Source: Effrenium voratum
Taxonomy: Eukaryota; Sar; Dinophyceae; Suessiales; Symbiodiniaceae
Direction: 5' to 3'
NCBI GenBank assembly: GCA_963377175.1
Contig: CAUJNA010001446.1
Location: 322,922 to 386,921, forward strand
DNA: 64,000 nt
Of this stretch, positions 61,301 through 64,000 are shown in pieces. The notes beneath the pieces are model-generated. The model was not told the origin of the DNA. It ran no database searches and saw nothing but the letters and a program-made list of their open reading frames with translations. The position numbers and the translations under genes were made by a program. Position 1 is the stretch's first letter. Each line of letters begins with the position of its first letter.

Positions 61301-63942
61301 AAGAAAGCAGCCCAAAGCTCTACTTGGCTGCGGCATGGCCAAATCGATTGAGGCTGGCTTGTTGAAGCCTCTCACCAAAGAAAACAACAAGCAACTACGC
61401 GAGGTGTACGCATGTTTGGAATATGTTGGTGCAGCTTCATCCTGCTCAGGCACCTGACGGGGGGTCCCCCCAAGAGCGTCCAGGTGCCGCGTAGTCCGTA
61501 GTGTTTTAACCCTCAATAAATTTCCCCCCTGGTTGATTTCTAAAAATCCCCTTTTGGTGGGAATCCTTCACACTGTGCGTGAGACCCATGGGTAGATTTC
61601 TCGTTGATTTCTCCGGGGTCGGCCAGTAGGCACTGCCTTCGACTGCCGGGTGTCTCACATCGTGGGCGCCCGCAGTGCGCTGGCCTTTGCAGTGGCGCCT
61701 CGAAGTGCGACGTCTCGGATCGCCATCGAATTTAAGTCCTTGGCCTCCGGTGGTGTCCGTTTTTCTTCTTCTTCTTCTTTTTGGGGTTCCCGCTCGCTGA
61801 ATCCAGACGTCAAAGCAAGGTGTGTTTTTTTTGCTTGCGCGGGGCCATTCTTTGCATACATAGAGAACCCCAACAGCTAAGCTGCTTAGGGAAAGACTCA
61901 TGTCAAATCTCGGGCTTCAAGGCGTTATGGGGACCTAGTATGGGCATCTTCTGGTTTACCTGTGCTGTTTGGTCACCTTCTGTAAGGAATGCATTGCCCT
62001 GTTTGTCTCCCTAATTATCGTTTCCGCTCTTTGCACGCAGACATTCCCGAACGGTTCCCTGACATGACTCCTATGGCTTCTTGCGAGCCCATACAACTGC
62101 ACAGGACACACCGAAACACCTCCCAAACCTCGAAGACTCACCACAAACATCGACTTGGCAAGCCGCAACGCATTGCCCCTTATCTTTGCCATGCTGACTT
62201 CCGTTGTTTTCCCACGCAGGTGCTTGGAATCACTGAGGCTAAGCAAGCGACAAAGAATAACCTGCCTGACCTCTCACGGACCAACAAAGCTGGTAGAACC
62301 GTGCAACCTGCATTGTGCCAACTCTGACTTCACTGACCGGGAACATCCAAGCACTGACAGGGGACCGCACGCCCTTTGACCCAGGGTTCCATAAAAGGGG
62401 TCAAAGTTTGGGGTAAATGGCCATGGCGCTTATCAGAATGTGTGACAGGTATCCATGGTTGCCATTTGGGCGTTTCTTCACCAATCTTCACCAAACCTTT
62501 TTTTCTTCTTTGTAGGAAACTCCAGTGAAGCATTTGTGGTTTCCTTTTTTTGGAGACGTCCCCTCGCCTTCGCTCCAAGTTGCGAGGTGGAGGGCTCGGA
62601 GCTGCGCGGAAGCGGCTGCCCGCTGGCGGAGAAGCAACGGCCCCACGTGACGCTCTGCACGCAGAGCCCCTGGCGGCCGAAGCATTGCAATGAGGTGCTG
62701 GAGGCGATTCAGCCGTGGCTGGCGGATGACACAGCTCCTTGGACCCCGCGCAACCCGCAAATTTGGGAACTGGGGTCTGGAAAGCGGCTTCACCCCTTTA
62801 GATTTTGGTCTGGGGGGAATCCAATGGTCATCAACCCCTGCTGTCGAGCAGATGGTTCAATCCCACCTTCTGCAGGTTGGCTCAGTCGATTTGTTCTGCG
62901 CTTTTATCAACCATGAGGCAGATCCTTGGATTCAGCCCAAGAGATCCAATGAGACCTTTTTGGATTGACAGATAGCCCTTCACTGCATCCTTGGAAGCTG
63001 TTGCTTATTTGGGGGCTAGATAGGCCACACTAGATCCCGAAAAGACTCTATGGAGTGATACAAAGGGGATATACCGTCTCCCTGTCTCTTTCTTGCTTTA
63101 GGCTGCCAGGCCTTCTTCGACAGGTGGACACCTGAACCTTTTTGTTGGTGACCCCAGATGGGTTCTCATGGTGGGGTGGAGGATGCTACTCGCACATGAG
63201 TGTAATTGTTGTTGCTCCGTTTATTCCAATCGGTTTAGGCTCCTGTGTTCTTTGCTTTGCATCCATTTGCTTAAGAACATTTTGTCTATGTTCCCTTGCT
63301 GGCTTTAAAGGGAATCTATCACTACTGGCATATGTGTTTTTTGTGTTTTTTTTTTCCAGGGGCTTAAGCAAATGGACGTTAGTCACCTTGCAGGAAAGAT
63401 CCCGGGTGTTCACAGGACACCCGGGGAAGGAGAGAAACCCCCACCCCTTATGAATCAACCACAGCAGCGCGTATGGTTCCTCCTTAACATGACTGGCCTT
63501 TGTGAACTGGAAACAAATGGCTTTTGCATTAAACCCGCAAAAGGCTAAACTTTTTGCTGGGCGAAGAGCGACCTAGATAAGCCCTAACATGCAAGCAACG
63601 GCCACGAGTTGGGCCTCCCGAGTGTTTTCCGACGGCAAGCTTCGTGTTCAACCCTGTCCAATTCTGAGCACACTTCCAGCATTCAGTGCCATAGTGAACG
63701 CCATGCAAACTGTATAAGGAAACTAGTAACGATATACTCATTTAGGGCAACGGCTGCAAATTGTGCACACGGTGTTTCATGTCTGCATGGGTCTCACCAT
63801 GCCTAGGTGCATGCGGCAGGCAAATGGATCCGCCATGTGCGGCTGAAGTCTTCCGTGCTCGACGTCTTCATCTTACAGTTGGAGACTCCAGTCCTACTCC
63901 GCGCAAACCCCTTGCGACTGTGCTGATGCCATGGGACCCAAG
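33639..63942 (+). CDS. Multi-exon gene: trifunctional tRNA ligase, Trl1/RLG1 type (3' end outside window)
   Basis: Exons spell, in order, an RNA ligase of the T4 Rnl1 type (motif I EKANGE, LVGE, EGYVVYL, LGKLKTAEYR), a P-loop polynucleotide kinase (VVAVIPLAVP joined to GMGKSSLLEAL; LLLLDK joined to NHPP), and a C-terminal part with two H-x-T motifs (HVTL, HLTV) as in 2H phosphoesterases. That layout is the fungal/plant tRNA ligase, which opens the 2',3'-cyclic phosphate, phosphorylates the 5' end and seals tRNA halves after intron removal. Most modelled junctions keep phase and use GT, GC or GA donors. The kinase-to-phosphoesterase intron (48818-62586) contains an antisense LINE. Uncertain: the N-terminus, the L6b-L7 join, the start of the 47.8-kb exon, and the last exons. 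Ligase and kinase assignments are strong; the phosphoesterase is somewhat less so. Confidence 0.75.
34306..34343. repeat. (GA)n microsatellite
   Basis: About 19 GA units with two interruptions, intronic. Confidence 0.95.
34415..34552 (+). CDS. tRNA ligase exon: before adenylyltransferase core
   Basis: GCGAGAG precedes a frame with NGLLLHDAALARSRLRGRAE and DPSLRLGGSRV. GC-rich and codon-like against AT-richer flanks. A GA donor at 34553 joins in phase to IQKLRRGL. Confidence 0.6.
35362..35476 (+). CDS. tRNA ligase exon: RG...KFF segment
   Basis: GGCTTCAG precedes RRGLSFVEIDSRVDLVRRGL then PKFFDLE. The RGL...VxRGxxKFF pattern precedes motif I in T4-Rnl1-like ligases. A GA donor at 35477 is chosen; others are possible. 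Confidence 0.65.
35958..36136 (+). CDS. tRNA ligase exon: adenylyltransferase motif I
   Basis: GCCGACACAG precedes a frame containing LTRLEKANGENAQVSY and WVVCSK. Lys of EKANGE (codon 36069-36071) is the predicted AMP-accepting lysine (KxxG/KxNG motif). The exon ends TCC-AA before a GA donor, and the join to the next exon restores CSKNVS. Confidence 0.8.
36984..37101 (+). CDS. tRNA ligase exon: after motif I
   Basis: CCGCCCAAG precedes G-AAC..., reading NVSILAGTSAELELPHWADR and then YRFARQIGQLWFAQLQSL. The right edge could be 37101 or 37122, both with GA donors in phase. Confidence 0.75.
37750..37819 (+). CDS. tRNA ligase exon: LVGE motif (motif III)
   Basis: TTGCCATAG precedes EPAAGSRLREALGSGTLVGE, then MIG. 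LVGE is the conserved glutamate motif of nucleotidyltransferases of this family. A GC donor joins in phase to HLIDYGPEKR. Confidence 0.7.
38461..38550. repeat. Foldback MITE copy 2 (90 bp)
   Basis: Perfect 12-base inverted repeat: TTGGTGGTTTGG at the left end and CCAAACCACCAA at the right. Same family as the copies at 33.1 and 43.1 kb, in an intron of the ligase gene. Confidence 0.8.
38696..38839 (+). CDS. tRNA ligase exon: HLIDYGPEK...WFALVPH
   Basis: GCCGCCAG precedes HLIDYGPEKRLRWFALVPHD, the segment following the LVGE motif; the WFALV strand corresponds to motif IIIa. It continues VEPCWAPAACRAFLAP. The right edge is uncertain among several GC donors. Confidence 0.7.
39898..39965 (+). CDS. 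tRNA ligase exon: before motif IV
   Basis: GGATGTAG precedes LPGVAGKVLGPTEGFANARD then VM, ending at a GA donor. The intron that follows starts GAGACGCTGCTATTTGAC, strikingly like the start of the next exon. Confidence 0.6.
40159..40272 (+). CDS. tRNA ligase exon: motif IV (EGYVVYL)
   Basis: GCCCCACAG precedes ETLQFEATCTEKAPMAEAGE, then GYVVYLTAHSDIGSSDSQ. The EGYVVYL strand is motif IV (codons from 40216). The right edge and the join to the next exon are not resolved. Confidence 0.75.
40397..40498 (+). CDS. tRNA ligase exon: motif V (LGKLKTAEYR)
   Basis: CTTGTTAG precedes VVWLGKLKTAEYRLLRRMRE, then RAKHFARSGG. The KxK of GKLKT fits motif V of T4-Rnl1-like ligases. A GA donor at 40499 is in phase with the next exon. 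Confidence 0.75.
41491..41526 (+). CDS. tRNA ligase exon: linker helix
   Basis: GGATTTCCAG precedes EVLDSYRREALA. The GT donor at 41527 matches the next exon's GT start; the frame stays open to a GC donor at 41554 (VGEPLATEK), an alternative end. Confidence 0.5.
41833..42062 (+). CDS. tRNA ligase exon: ligase-kinase linker
   Basis: TTATTTGTGCAG precedes 76 codons beginning VRTLEKLCSLIYAEDIPPEG and later VCVVAPPFAAAPELLQSL. The longest modelled exon. It has a good polypyrimidine acceptor and clear coding composition. Confidence 0.7.
42144..42183 (+). CDS. tRNA ligase exon: short linker
   Basis: CGCCCGTTGCAG precedes VHVSFFVDPPVRM and ends before a GC donor. Supported by phase on both sides only. 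Confidence 0.45.
42274..42461 (+). CDS. tRNA ligase exon: linker with KRRR basic patch
   Basis: CATGCCAG precedes SLPSLDTGNLTSAWQDSTAA, then IFLNHVPYCLERLLFPGG and a Gly/Ser/Ala stretch with AAKRRRLARE, which could be a nuclear localisation signal. A GC donor at 42462 is chosen. Confidence 0.6.
43091..43198. repeat. Foldback MITE copy 3
   Basis: TTGGTGGTTTGG at the left and GAACCACCAA at the right form an inverted repeat, with nested GGTTTGG/CCAAACC arms. Opposite orientation to the copy at 33.1 kb, with which it shares a 22-base core differing at one position. Confidence 0.75.
43951..44104 (+). CDS. tRNA ligase kinase exon: beta strand before the P-loop
   Basis: GGCTGCGAAG precedes AQAVRLHARVPGSLWLSSSG and ends with LPTVVAVIPLAVP-G. 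The hydrophobic strand followed by PG is the start of a Walker A motif; a GC donor splits the glycine codon. Splicing to 44448 completes it. Confidence 0.75.
44448..44489 (+). CDS. tRNA ligase kinase exon: Walker A lysine
   Basis: TTTGCCGAG precedes GC-ATG-GGC-AAG-AGC..., reading GMGKSSLLEALFRR after the join. The GxGKSS lysine (44456-44458) would bind ATP phosphates. A longer open frame in another phase (44406-44759) overlaps but lacks motifs. Confidence 0.65.
45155..45210 (+). CDS. tRNA ligase kinase exon: DAFTG segment
   Basis: CGCCTCCTAG precedes GC-GAC..., reading DAFTGVELKLLGSASSED. A GT donor at 45211 joins in phase to VKYRRAIDDF. The intron's first 40 bases still encode VASCRRRAQAAAG, resembling the next exon. 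Confidence 0.65.
45528..45613 (+). CDS. tRNA ligase kinase exon: LLLLDK
   Basis: AGTGCCAG precedes VKYRRAIDDFLAQAAAGVAG, then PPHLLLLDK split before a GA donor. Splicing to 45777 gives LDK-NHPP, a conserved kinase segment. Confidence 0.75.
45777..45951 (+). CDS. tRNA ligase kinase exon: NHPPASLTKEVE
   Basis: CTCCAAG precedes G-AAC..., reading NHPPASLTKEVEALSSACRS, later KVLYLDAKDEVRRSQ and SEPFTCG. A GA donor at 45952 joins to EEDKHFGAWD. Confidence 0.75.
46586..46755 (+). CDS. tRNA ligase kinase exon: FPWSP-like segment
   Basis: GGCTTCTGCAG precedes EEDKHFGAWDYPWSPDVITE, then CAARLLLRSSHDTLAAGDM. The right edge is approximate. Confidence 0.65.
46796..46862. repeat. AT-rich (ATATAC/ATATGT)n tract
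   Basis: Irregular TA/ATATATGTA repeats directly after the 46.6-kb exon. Confidence 0.85.
47813..47992 (+). CDS. tRNA ligase exon: C-terminal kinase region
   Basis: A pyrimidine-rich stretch with AG sites at 47811-47812 and 47832-47833 precedes SLDKAGPVVKVPFLCTGALA, then SWRRLEIRALLRQAE. The start is uncertain (47813 or 47834). The end, TGG|GT, joins in phase to VLQQLKPF. Confidence 0.7.
48435..48535 (+). CDS. tRNA ligase exon: LQQLKPFRDHK
   Basis: AAGTTGCAG precedes VLQQLKPFRDHKLQPLLVAL, then ASHLSPLQLPDEE. A GC donor at 48536 joins in phase to AQHLKSC; the frame also stays open to about 48560. Confidence 0.7.
48718..48817 (+). CDS. tRNA ligase exon: last before the LINE-bearing intron
   Basis: GATCCGAG precedes QHLKSCADGAWRELLQVEEA, then KPWAPRASLGSRR. 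A GT donor at 48818 joins in phase to the exon at 62587, 13.8 kb away. Confidence 0.65.
48818..49818 (+). other. Intron between ligase exon and LINE 3' end
   Basis: No exon seen. The 3' untranslated part of the antisense LINE should end somewhere here, but I found no poly-A/poly-T tail or target duplication to fix it. Confidence 0.35.
49819..51187 (-). CDS. LINE RNase H domain and C-terminal region
   Basis: The frame opens upstream at 51282, but its LINE-like content starts near 51187, where it continues ORF2 after a +1 shift. RNase HI catalytic positions are visible: FTDGSA (Asp), RAETYAV (Glu), WTDCQ (Asp), and AAHTD followed by KHNSTVDLAA (His, Asn/Asp). It would remove the RNA strand from the cDNA hybrid. 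About 250 residues follow, with FQMATGLQGPVHCPSTGKW, NGALPQYSVLQRSRWF and a basic end (AVRRGSRGMRSLPPAA), typical of the C-terminal tail of dinoflagellate LINEs. The frame ends at a stop at 49819. Within the overlap with ORF2, codons reading PQLPECWAVRGWP look conserved, which places the shift just before them. Confidence 0.85.
51128..54769 (-). CDS. LINE ORF2: APE endonuclease, reverse transcriptase, zinc knuckle
   Basis: First ATG at 54769; the frame is open back to the ORF1 stop. The numbering used here counts from four codons upstream of that ATG. Residues about 33-268 form an APE-like endonuclease with ANPTGL, VSETHL, GGDFN, TRVDQLWIS and SDHAIL, so the catalytic Asn, Glu, Asp and His positions are present. 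It would nick the target DNA. Reverse transcriptase spans about 640-900: SGPDGV, SYRPI, motif A VADITKCF (Asp767), motif B GFPEGCGLS, and motif C TYVDNIQFLG, where the usual second Asp is Asn. Near the C-terminus CEFCQAPDSVHHRHWGC is a CCHC-like knuckle. The N-terminal GEAKVPGP motif recalls other dinoflagellate LINE proteins. The reading frame stops at 51128, but homologous content moves to the +1 frame about 55 bases earlier. Confidence 0.92.
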   Translation of the reverse strand: MWWAIIGSCLMSCRIGEAKVPGPSGTECLWTLGVANPTGLQGKETQLGQLPAGLWLVSETHLTAFGLAKFRQGLACAKSPFKYVVPGASLQPRAHSATVGTYSGVCAISTNPTRRLPATWEPNVWETGRVLTCATRVHNCWIQGGICYGFPAPGLDSRAKTDTLLSQLEDNIVHGTRGPRFLGGDFNTEVHQNVRFQQWRELGWQEIQDVAHSRWGVPPSNTCKGATRVDQLWISPELVACLEAVVVNDLVFSDHAILSASFRIGTPELQYIWRMPQQLPWQLIPESATSHLPVSQFCHHSDPTEQYRHLWHQVEAQVQGAYWQQQQCAIPSAQLGRAHTLEPKQLPVRAVPLKPSRHGEIQPAFVGVHRTHGAWLTQLRRLQSLRRIVKIVTCREHHLERKIGTWTAIKRAAGFYPDFATWWQSRTQRTLWDPVHIPETCPDANVLDAITEALDREYRALERSLLAARLARARKRREEEPSLIFRDLARERAKPVDILIKRRTATVTQVNSDDCSIVYEPSHALDPTQPVRVQGALVEPVHHDTDQVWLEPEQLPAVGDQLTQETKIGSLHDMFQAFAKEWSARWNKHVDVPPDRWIALADLARDHMPPVCQSLPAITGDSIYRAPRRKRRKAASGPDGVSRQDIMRLPKAALDQAAQLLTQAESSGKWPQQLVTGLVNSLEKHDCPDSVGSYRPIVVFGLLYRIWGSIRARQLIQQLAPHIDPNAHGNLPHRYASQVWWSTMAEIEEAADQAKPLCGLVADITKCFNCLPRDPVFAAAAHSGIPPGVIRGWAGALTLMERRFKIRGSVGPSIRSCTGFPEGCGLSCLAMILVNQLLSIHMKLNSPTIRTITYVDNIQFLGSCPVSVDQADQAFRSFATSMDLSIDDQKTYTWACQPRHRTELRKGRYQVRLHARDLGAHMQYCRQVTNATLVDRVRAVKPLWTQLAVSCAPYHRKVLALAIAAWPRALHGASVVHIGEDHFTKLRTDALRGLRCRKPGTSPVVHLGLVENPVADPAFFVIRATLRDFRAHAGDQLWVHVHSRESNCRVGPGKVLLERLKLLNWVVQPDGLVRDAIGVFHLLDTPWQELEVRMRKSWGEKIGHQVQHRKGFQGFNQVDPLVARKCLAALSQEDQALLRIVLTGTFFTNDAASHMNPDQPPLCEFCQAPDSVHHRHWGCRGFAPIRASLPEDVLRDTTAPGMLGRPRMAYCAT
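51180..51195 (-). other. +1 frame change between reverse transcriptase and RNase H frames
   Basis: On the minus strand GTGTTGCGGGATACCACAG reads VLRDTT in the ORF2 frame, but the conserved continuation PQLPECW is in the frame reached by skipping one base. It is either an indel in this copy or a recoding site. No obvious slippery heptamer is present, so an indel is more likely. Confidence 0.6.
54826..54838 (-). other. Candidate stop-readthrough site (GAG TGA CTAG) between ORF1 and ORF2
   Basis: The ORF1 stop TGA (54835-54833) is followed immediately by CTAG, and ORF2 continues in the same frame, open through 21 codons to its first ATG at 54769. UGA-CUA(G) is the best known leaky-stop context in animals and some viruses. 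If read through, a fused protein of about 2740 residues would be made; otherwise re-initiation at 54769 would be needed. Confidence 0.6.
54833..59413 (-). CDS. LINE ORF1: DNA (cytosine-5) methyltransferase plus ORF1-type protein, 1526 aa
   Basis: It starts at ATG 59413 (an in-frame stop lies six codons upstream) and ends at TGA 54833. Residues about 114-445 form a C5 methyltransferase: motif I IELCAGIGAG (about 116-125), motif IV GVSCQPYS with the catalytic Cys at 188, motif VI LECV (226), motif VIII SKRCRW (265-270), motif IX HPREVALLTGLHPD (400-413) and motif X GVGQLASPLQ (426-435). It would methylate cytosine using S-adenosylmethionine. Beyond it: a basic patch PKRRK (506-510); EHWVPIVFRF (His772) and DYHCGARAYQF (Cys829), a possible permuted cysteine-protease pair; a Lys-rich stretch (966-977); a Cys/His cluster CKEAECECPKWH (1143-1154); a coiled coil (about 1413-1515); and an RS-rich tail. 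The C-terminal half probably binds RNA or multimerises like other LINE ORF1 proteins. Confidence 0.92.
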   Translation of the reverse strand: MYRQVQAGKAALHRLAAGDPAHNLPFYEPDLKEIEHGTLVTLRCKVLSQGPEGHVAVTGFRGVVFRLRLTLALPCEELTLFGFRVQHGTHITLEQVPGSHLHPHHAPKHEDLLQVIELCAGIGAGTQGATAAGFTVAAAAEIRPPLAQLLAANCQGHVVQGDINTPYTIQQVARAAPKAKVLSAGVSCQPYSAGGDRRSGADERAWTLAGALQAASLLGSHLIVLECVKEAAKDTYVQKAVEQYCILHDTCCTQQVLELAHVWPSKRCRWWCVISAKWIGSVTLCDLPNREQHCVVCQVIPRSLTWPVEEESQLELTPYELRNFRDYSQGLDALELKADQIAPTALHSWGNQVYGCRCGCRSQGFSLARMEQRGLWSPLIRLPGTVTIDGEDVPRYRHPHPREVALLTGLHPDIHVGDDMRLALCGVGQLASPLQSAWIYGAIRTTLQQTFCDREPFLAGEPLLNAMIQELVDAAAKLGHPVPSHEPDSEDEFRDIARSIEMQPSPKRRKTSTVWVCGVGSSKPTPVTVPEGTVASHISSAETKVLGAGTTTWPLQDHAEILAGQHVYVTLTQPSPVETLAVAALHVPASEGESESPSDARLAMSPYRGAPGSASAVEPAAPTSASHLRDLVTATETFAIQSEVPVEVQVQPTTWNFAGGQLTREQGHLCSIPVPKATSAARVHELRGVVIRVESRVRMHNEAGPLWADDEMLFHLQRIASVAGQSLHCLVVDPIVTTNAAQFEVPALQTWWNEAKPTCGAIIITAAQIQEHWVPIVFRFTSAGVVHTRVTDPAMLLPIRRLYQQVPVTCQAQMPFQFETRAAPADYHCGARAYQFLCEQVFEHRTDESPAQVSCRLKLTFLTTMLSHDDTSKPYIWGGGPTVPVEDLAAILVKHGVSPENSHPRALAAIAAIGHASIARAIASPQQWRELKALGNQCRPPFLWIQADELQAQIQARAIGGKAIGHKKAKPAKSKAKQAQPVIPDVQQIAIAKGVFFQEPDIPLAQMSIKQIGPCAAGVAVSTCAEAQSYIKAGRTISAQAFGLIVLELPSMLPTDALSIEQVQFPATCTSTGEPIIVTGSIIQLGDRRAVKHVPKQVMGVQVVPSQVVRLVIYRDQAKDPWAEISQKPVRYLMDNLPLLKLCKEAECECPKWHNLKQLPTSDVVLDLWKRQFVGTNGKPAQPHDAQTFLVNLRIPAEILEMLLPASGTAGIYIEPRASDGRGPHPDYQAIWTKATSHEAEIQCQVHLAALGLIRAGDRYGIRVRNGDAEDLHKALKPNVPFVGGQKQVFEAGPFPFGVQREAIQAWISEWKWQARPLHTVSGGADKQGTYWRIQASAPPPASSVQLQHDIVLVHQVADRQTQIPLPGPVVASQRTLKSIQAGEDPLVLNDPWQKARANNPGPAAAASSTTAPSVLAHIDQQVASIVQSHLQQADVDMETHGFQDQIDQTNTKIDYLERKLIDLHQQQQRTTEARFQSVEQQVQSVETAVQSQQSSMQLMFDTQMAKIESLLLQSGRRARSRSRKE
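60635..60661. repeat. Perfect 11-bp hairpin, CCAGCAAAAAG / CTTTTTGCTGG
   Basis: The two arms are separated by CTAAA. A degenerate copy with the same loop and right arm is at about 63534-63562, so this is a dispersed short repeat rather than a local terminator. Confidence 0.7.
61142..61309. repeat. 84-base tandem duplication, in frame
   Basis: Two adjacent copies start GCATGGTTGTCC and contain GGACAAGGTCATTTGTGCCA and GCCTATTTGGACAGATGGGA. They differ at a few positions. Because 84 is a multiple of three, the + frame stays open and encodes a hydrophobic 28-residue repeat (LDKVICAICAGFCLFGQMGG). It lies in an intron as modelled. Confidence 0.9.
62587..62727 (+). CDS. tRNA ligase exon: first H-x-T motif of the phosphoesterase domain
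   Basis: AGTTGCGAG precedes VEGSELRGSGCPLAEKQRPH, continuing VTLCTQSPWRPKHCNEVLEA. HVTL (His codon 62644-62646) fits the first H-x-T of 2H phosphoesterases. The right edge is uncertain: a GA donor at 62728, or later, up to about 62775. Confidence 0.65.
63807..63942 (+). CDS. tRNA ligase exon: second H-x-T motif
   Basis: CATGCCTAG precedes a frame with PPCAAEVFRARRLHLTVGDS and ends LMPWDP at CCAAG|GTGAGA, a consensus donor. HLTV (63869-63880) would be the second H-x-T motif. The start could be 63820. The gene continues beyond the window. Confidence 0.6.
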
Positions 63943-64000
63943 GTGAGACCCGGATTTTGCGACAGGAACTCAGGCAACTCGACTGAAGCGACCAGAGCAT

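Larger units (their letters stand above)
59414..62586 (+). other. Remainder of the LINE-bearing intron
   Basis: It holds the LINE 5' untranslated region (end not found), a perfect hairpin at 60635-60661, an 84-base tandem duplication (61142-61309) and a TTC-rich run near 61766-61780. A GC-rich frame at 61650-61760 is protein-like, but the flanking ligase exons join in phase without it. Confidence 0.4.

Noticed and set aside
61650..61880. GC-rich frame reading SALAFAVAPRSATSRIAIEF
   Set aside because: Codon-like, but the exons at 48718 and 62587 join in phase without it and no motif supports it.
1..64000. tRNA or rRNA genes, CRISPR arrays, bacterial operons
   Set aside because: I saw no cloverleaf, rRNA core sequence or spacer-repeat array; the simple repeats lack unique spacers, and the gene structure is eukaryotic.

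Overview
The window looks like nuclear DNA of a dinoflagellate, most likely a Symbiodiniaceae-type alga. The reasons are: host exons are short and all on the + strand; they are separated by long introns with GT, GC and GA donors and AG|G acceptors; there is a LINE of a dinoflagellate type whose first ORF carries a DNA cytosine methyltransferase; and simple-sequence and inverted-repeat DNA is abundant. I built the exon models by hand translation and reading-frame continuity. No alignment was run, so exon edges are approximate and some exons are missing.

Region 1 (about 1-28.5 kb, + strand) is a split gene for a six-transmembrane voltage-gated potassium channel with a C-terminal cyclic-nucleotide-binding domain (EAG/CNG type). 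Its upstream exons lie outside the window. Recognisable pieces occur in the correct order: S1 (32), S2 (6.1-7.3 kb), S3 (8.2-9.0 kb), an S4 with a basic residue at every third position (11.05 kb), S5 (11.9 kb), a VGYGD selectivity filter (20.23 kb), S6 (20.6 kb), C-linker (22-24 kb) and CNBD (26-28.5 kb). Its first intron holds a 0.87-kb minisatellite and a 3.8-kb terminal-inverted-repeat element full of tandem repeats.

Region 2 (about 32-64 kb, + strand, running off the right edge) is a second split gene. Its exons spell a T4-Rnl1-like adenylyltransferase (EKANGE lysine motif, LVGE, EGYVVYL, LGKLKT), then a P-loop kinase whose Walker A is assembled across a splice junction, then a 2H-phosphoesterase-like end with HVTL and HLTV. 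This is the three-domain layout of fungal/plant tRNA ligase (Trl1/RLG1), which heals and seals tRNA halves.

Region 3 (about 49.8-59.4 kb, - strand) is a nearly intact LINE retrotransposon lying antisense inside the 13.8-kb intron between the kinase and phosphoesterase exons. ORF1 (1526 aa) begins with a complete-looking C5 DNA methyltransferase, has a protease-like H...C pair, a C/H cluster, and ends in a coiled coil. ORF2 has an APE-type endonuclease, a reverse transcriptase (YVDN instead of YADD) and a zinc knuckle. An RNase H reading frame follows after a +1 shift. ORF1 and ORF2 are in the same frame, separated by one TGA in the context TGA-CTAG, the known leaky-stop context.

Across both host genes, the first two intron bases nearly always equal the first two bases of the next exon. 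In several introns the 5' end resembles the start of the downstream exon for 10-40 bases. This suggests introns born by duplication or insertion with target duplication.
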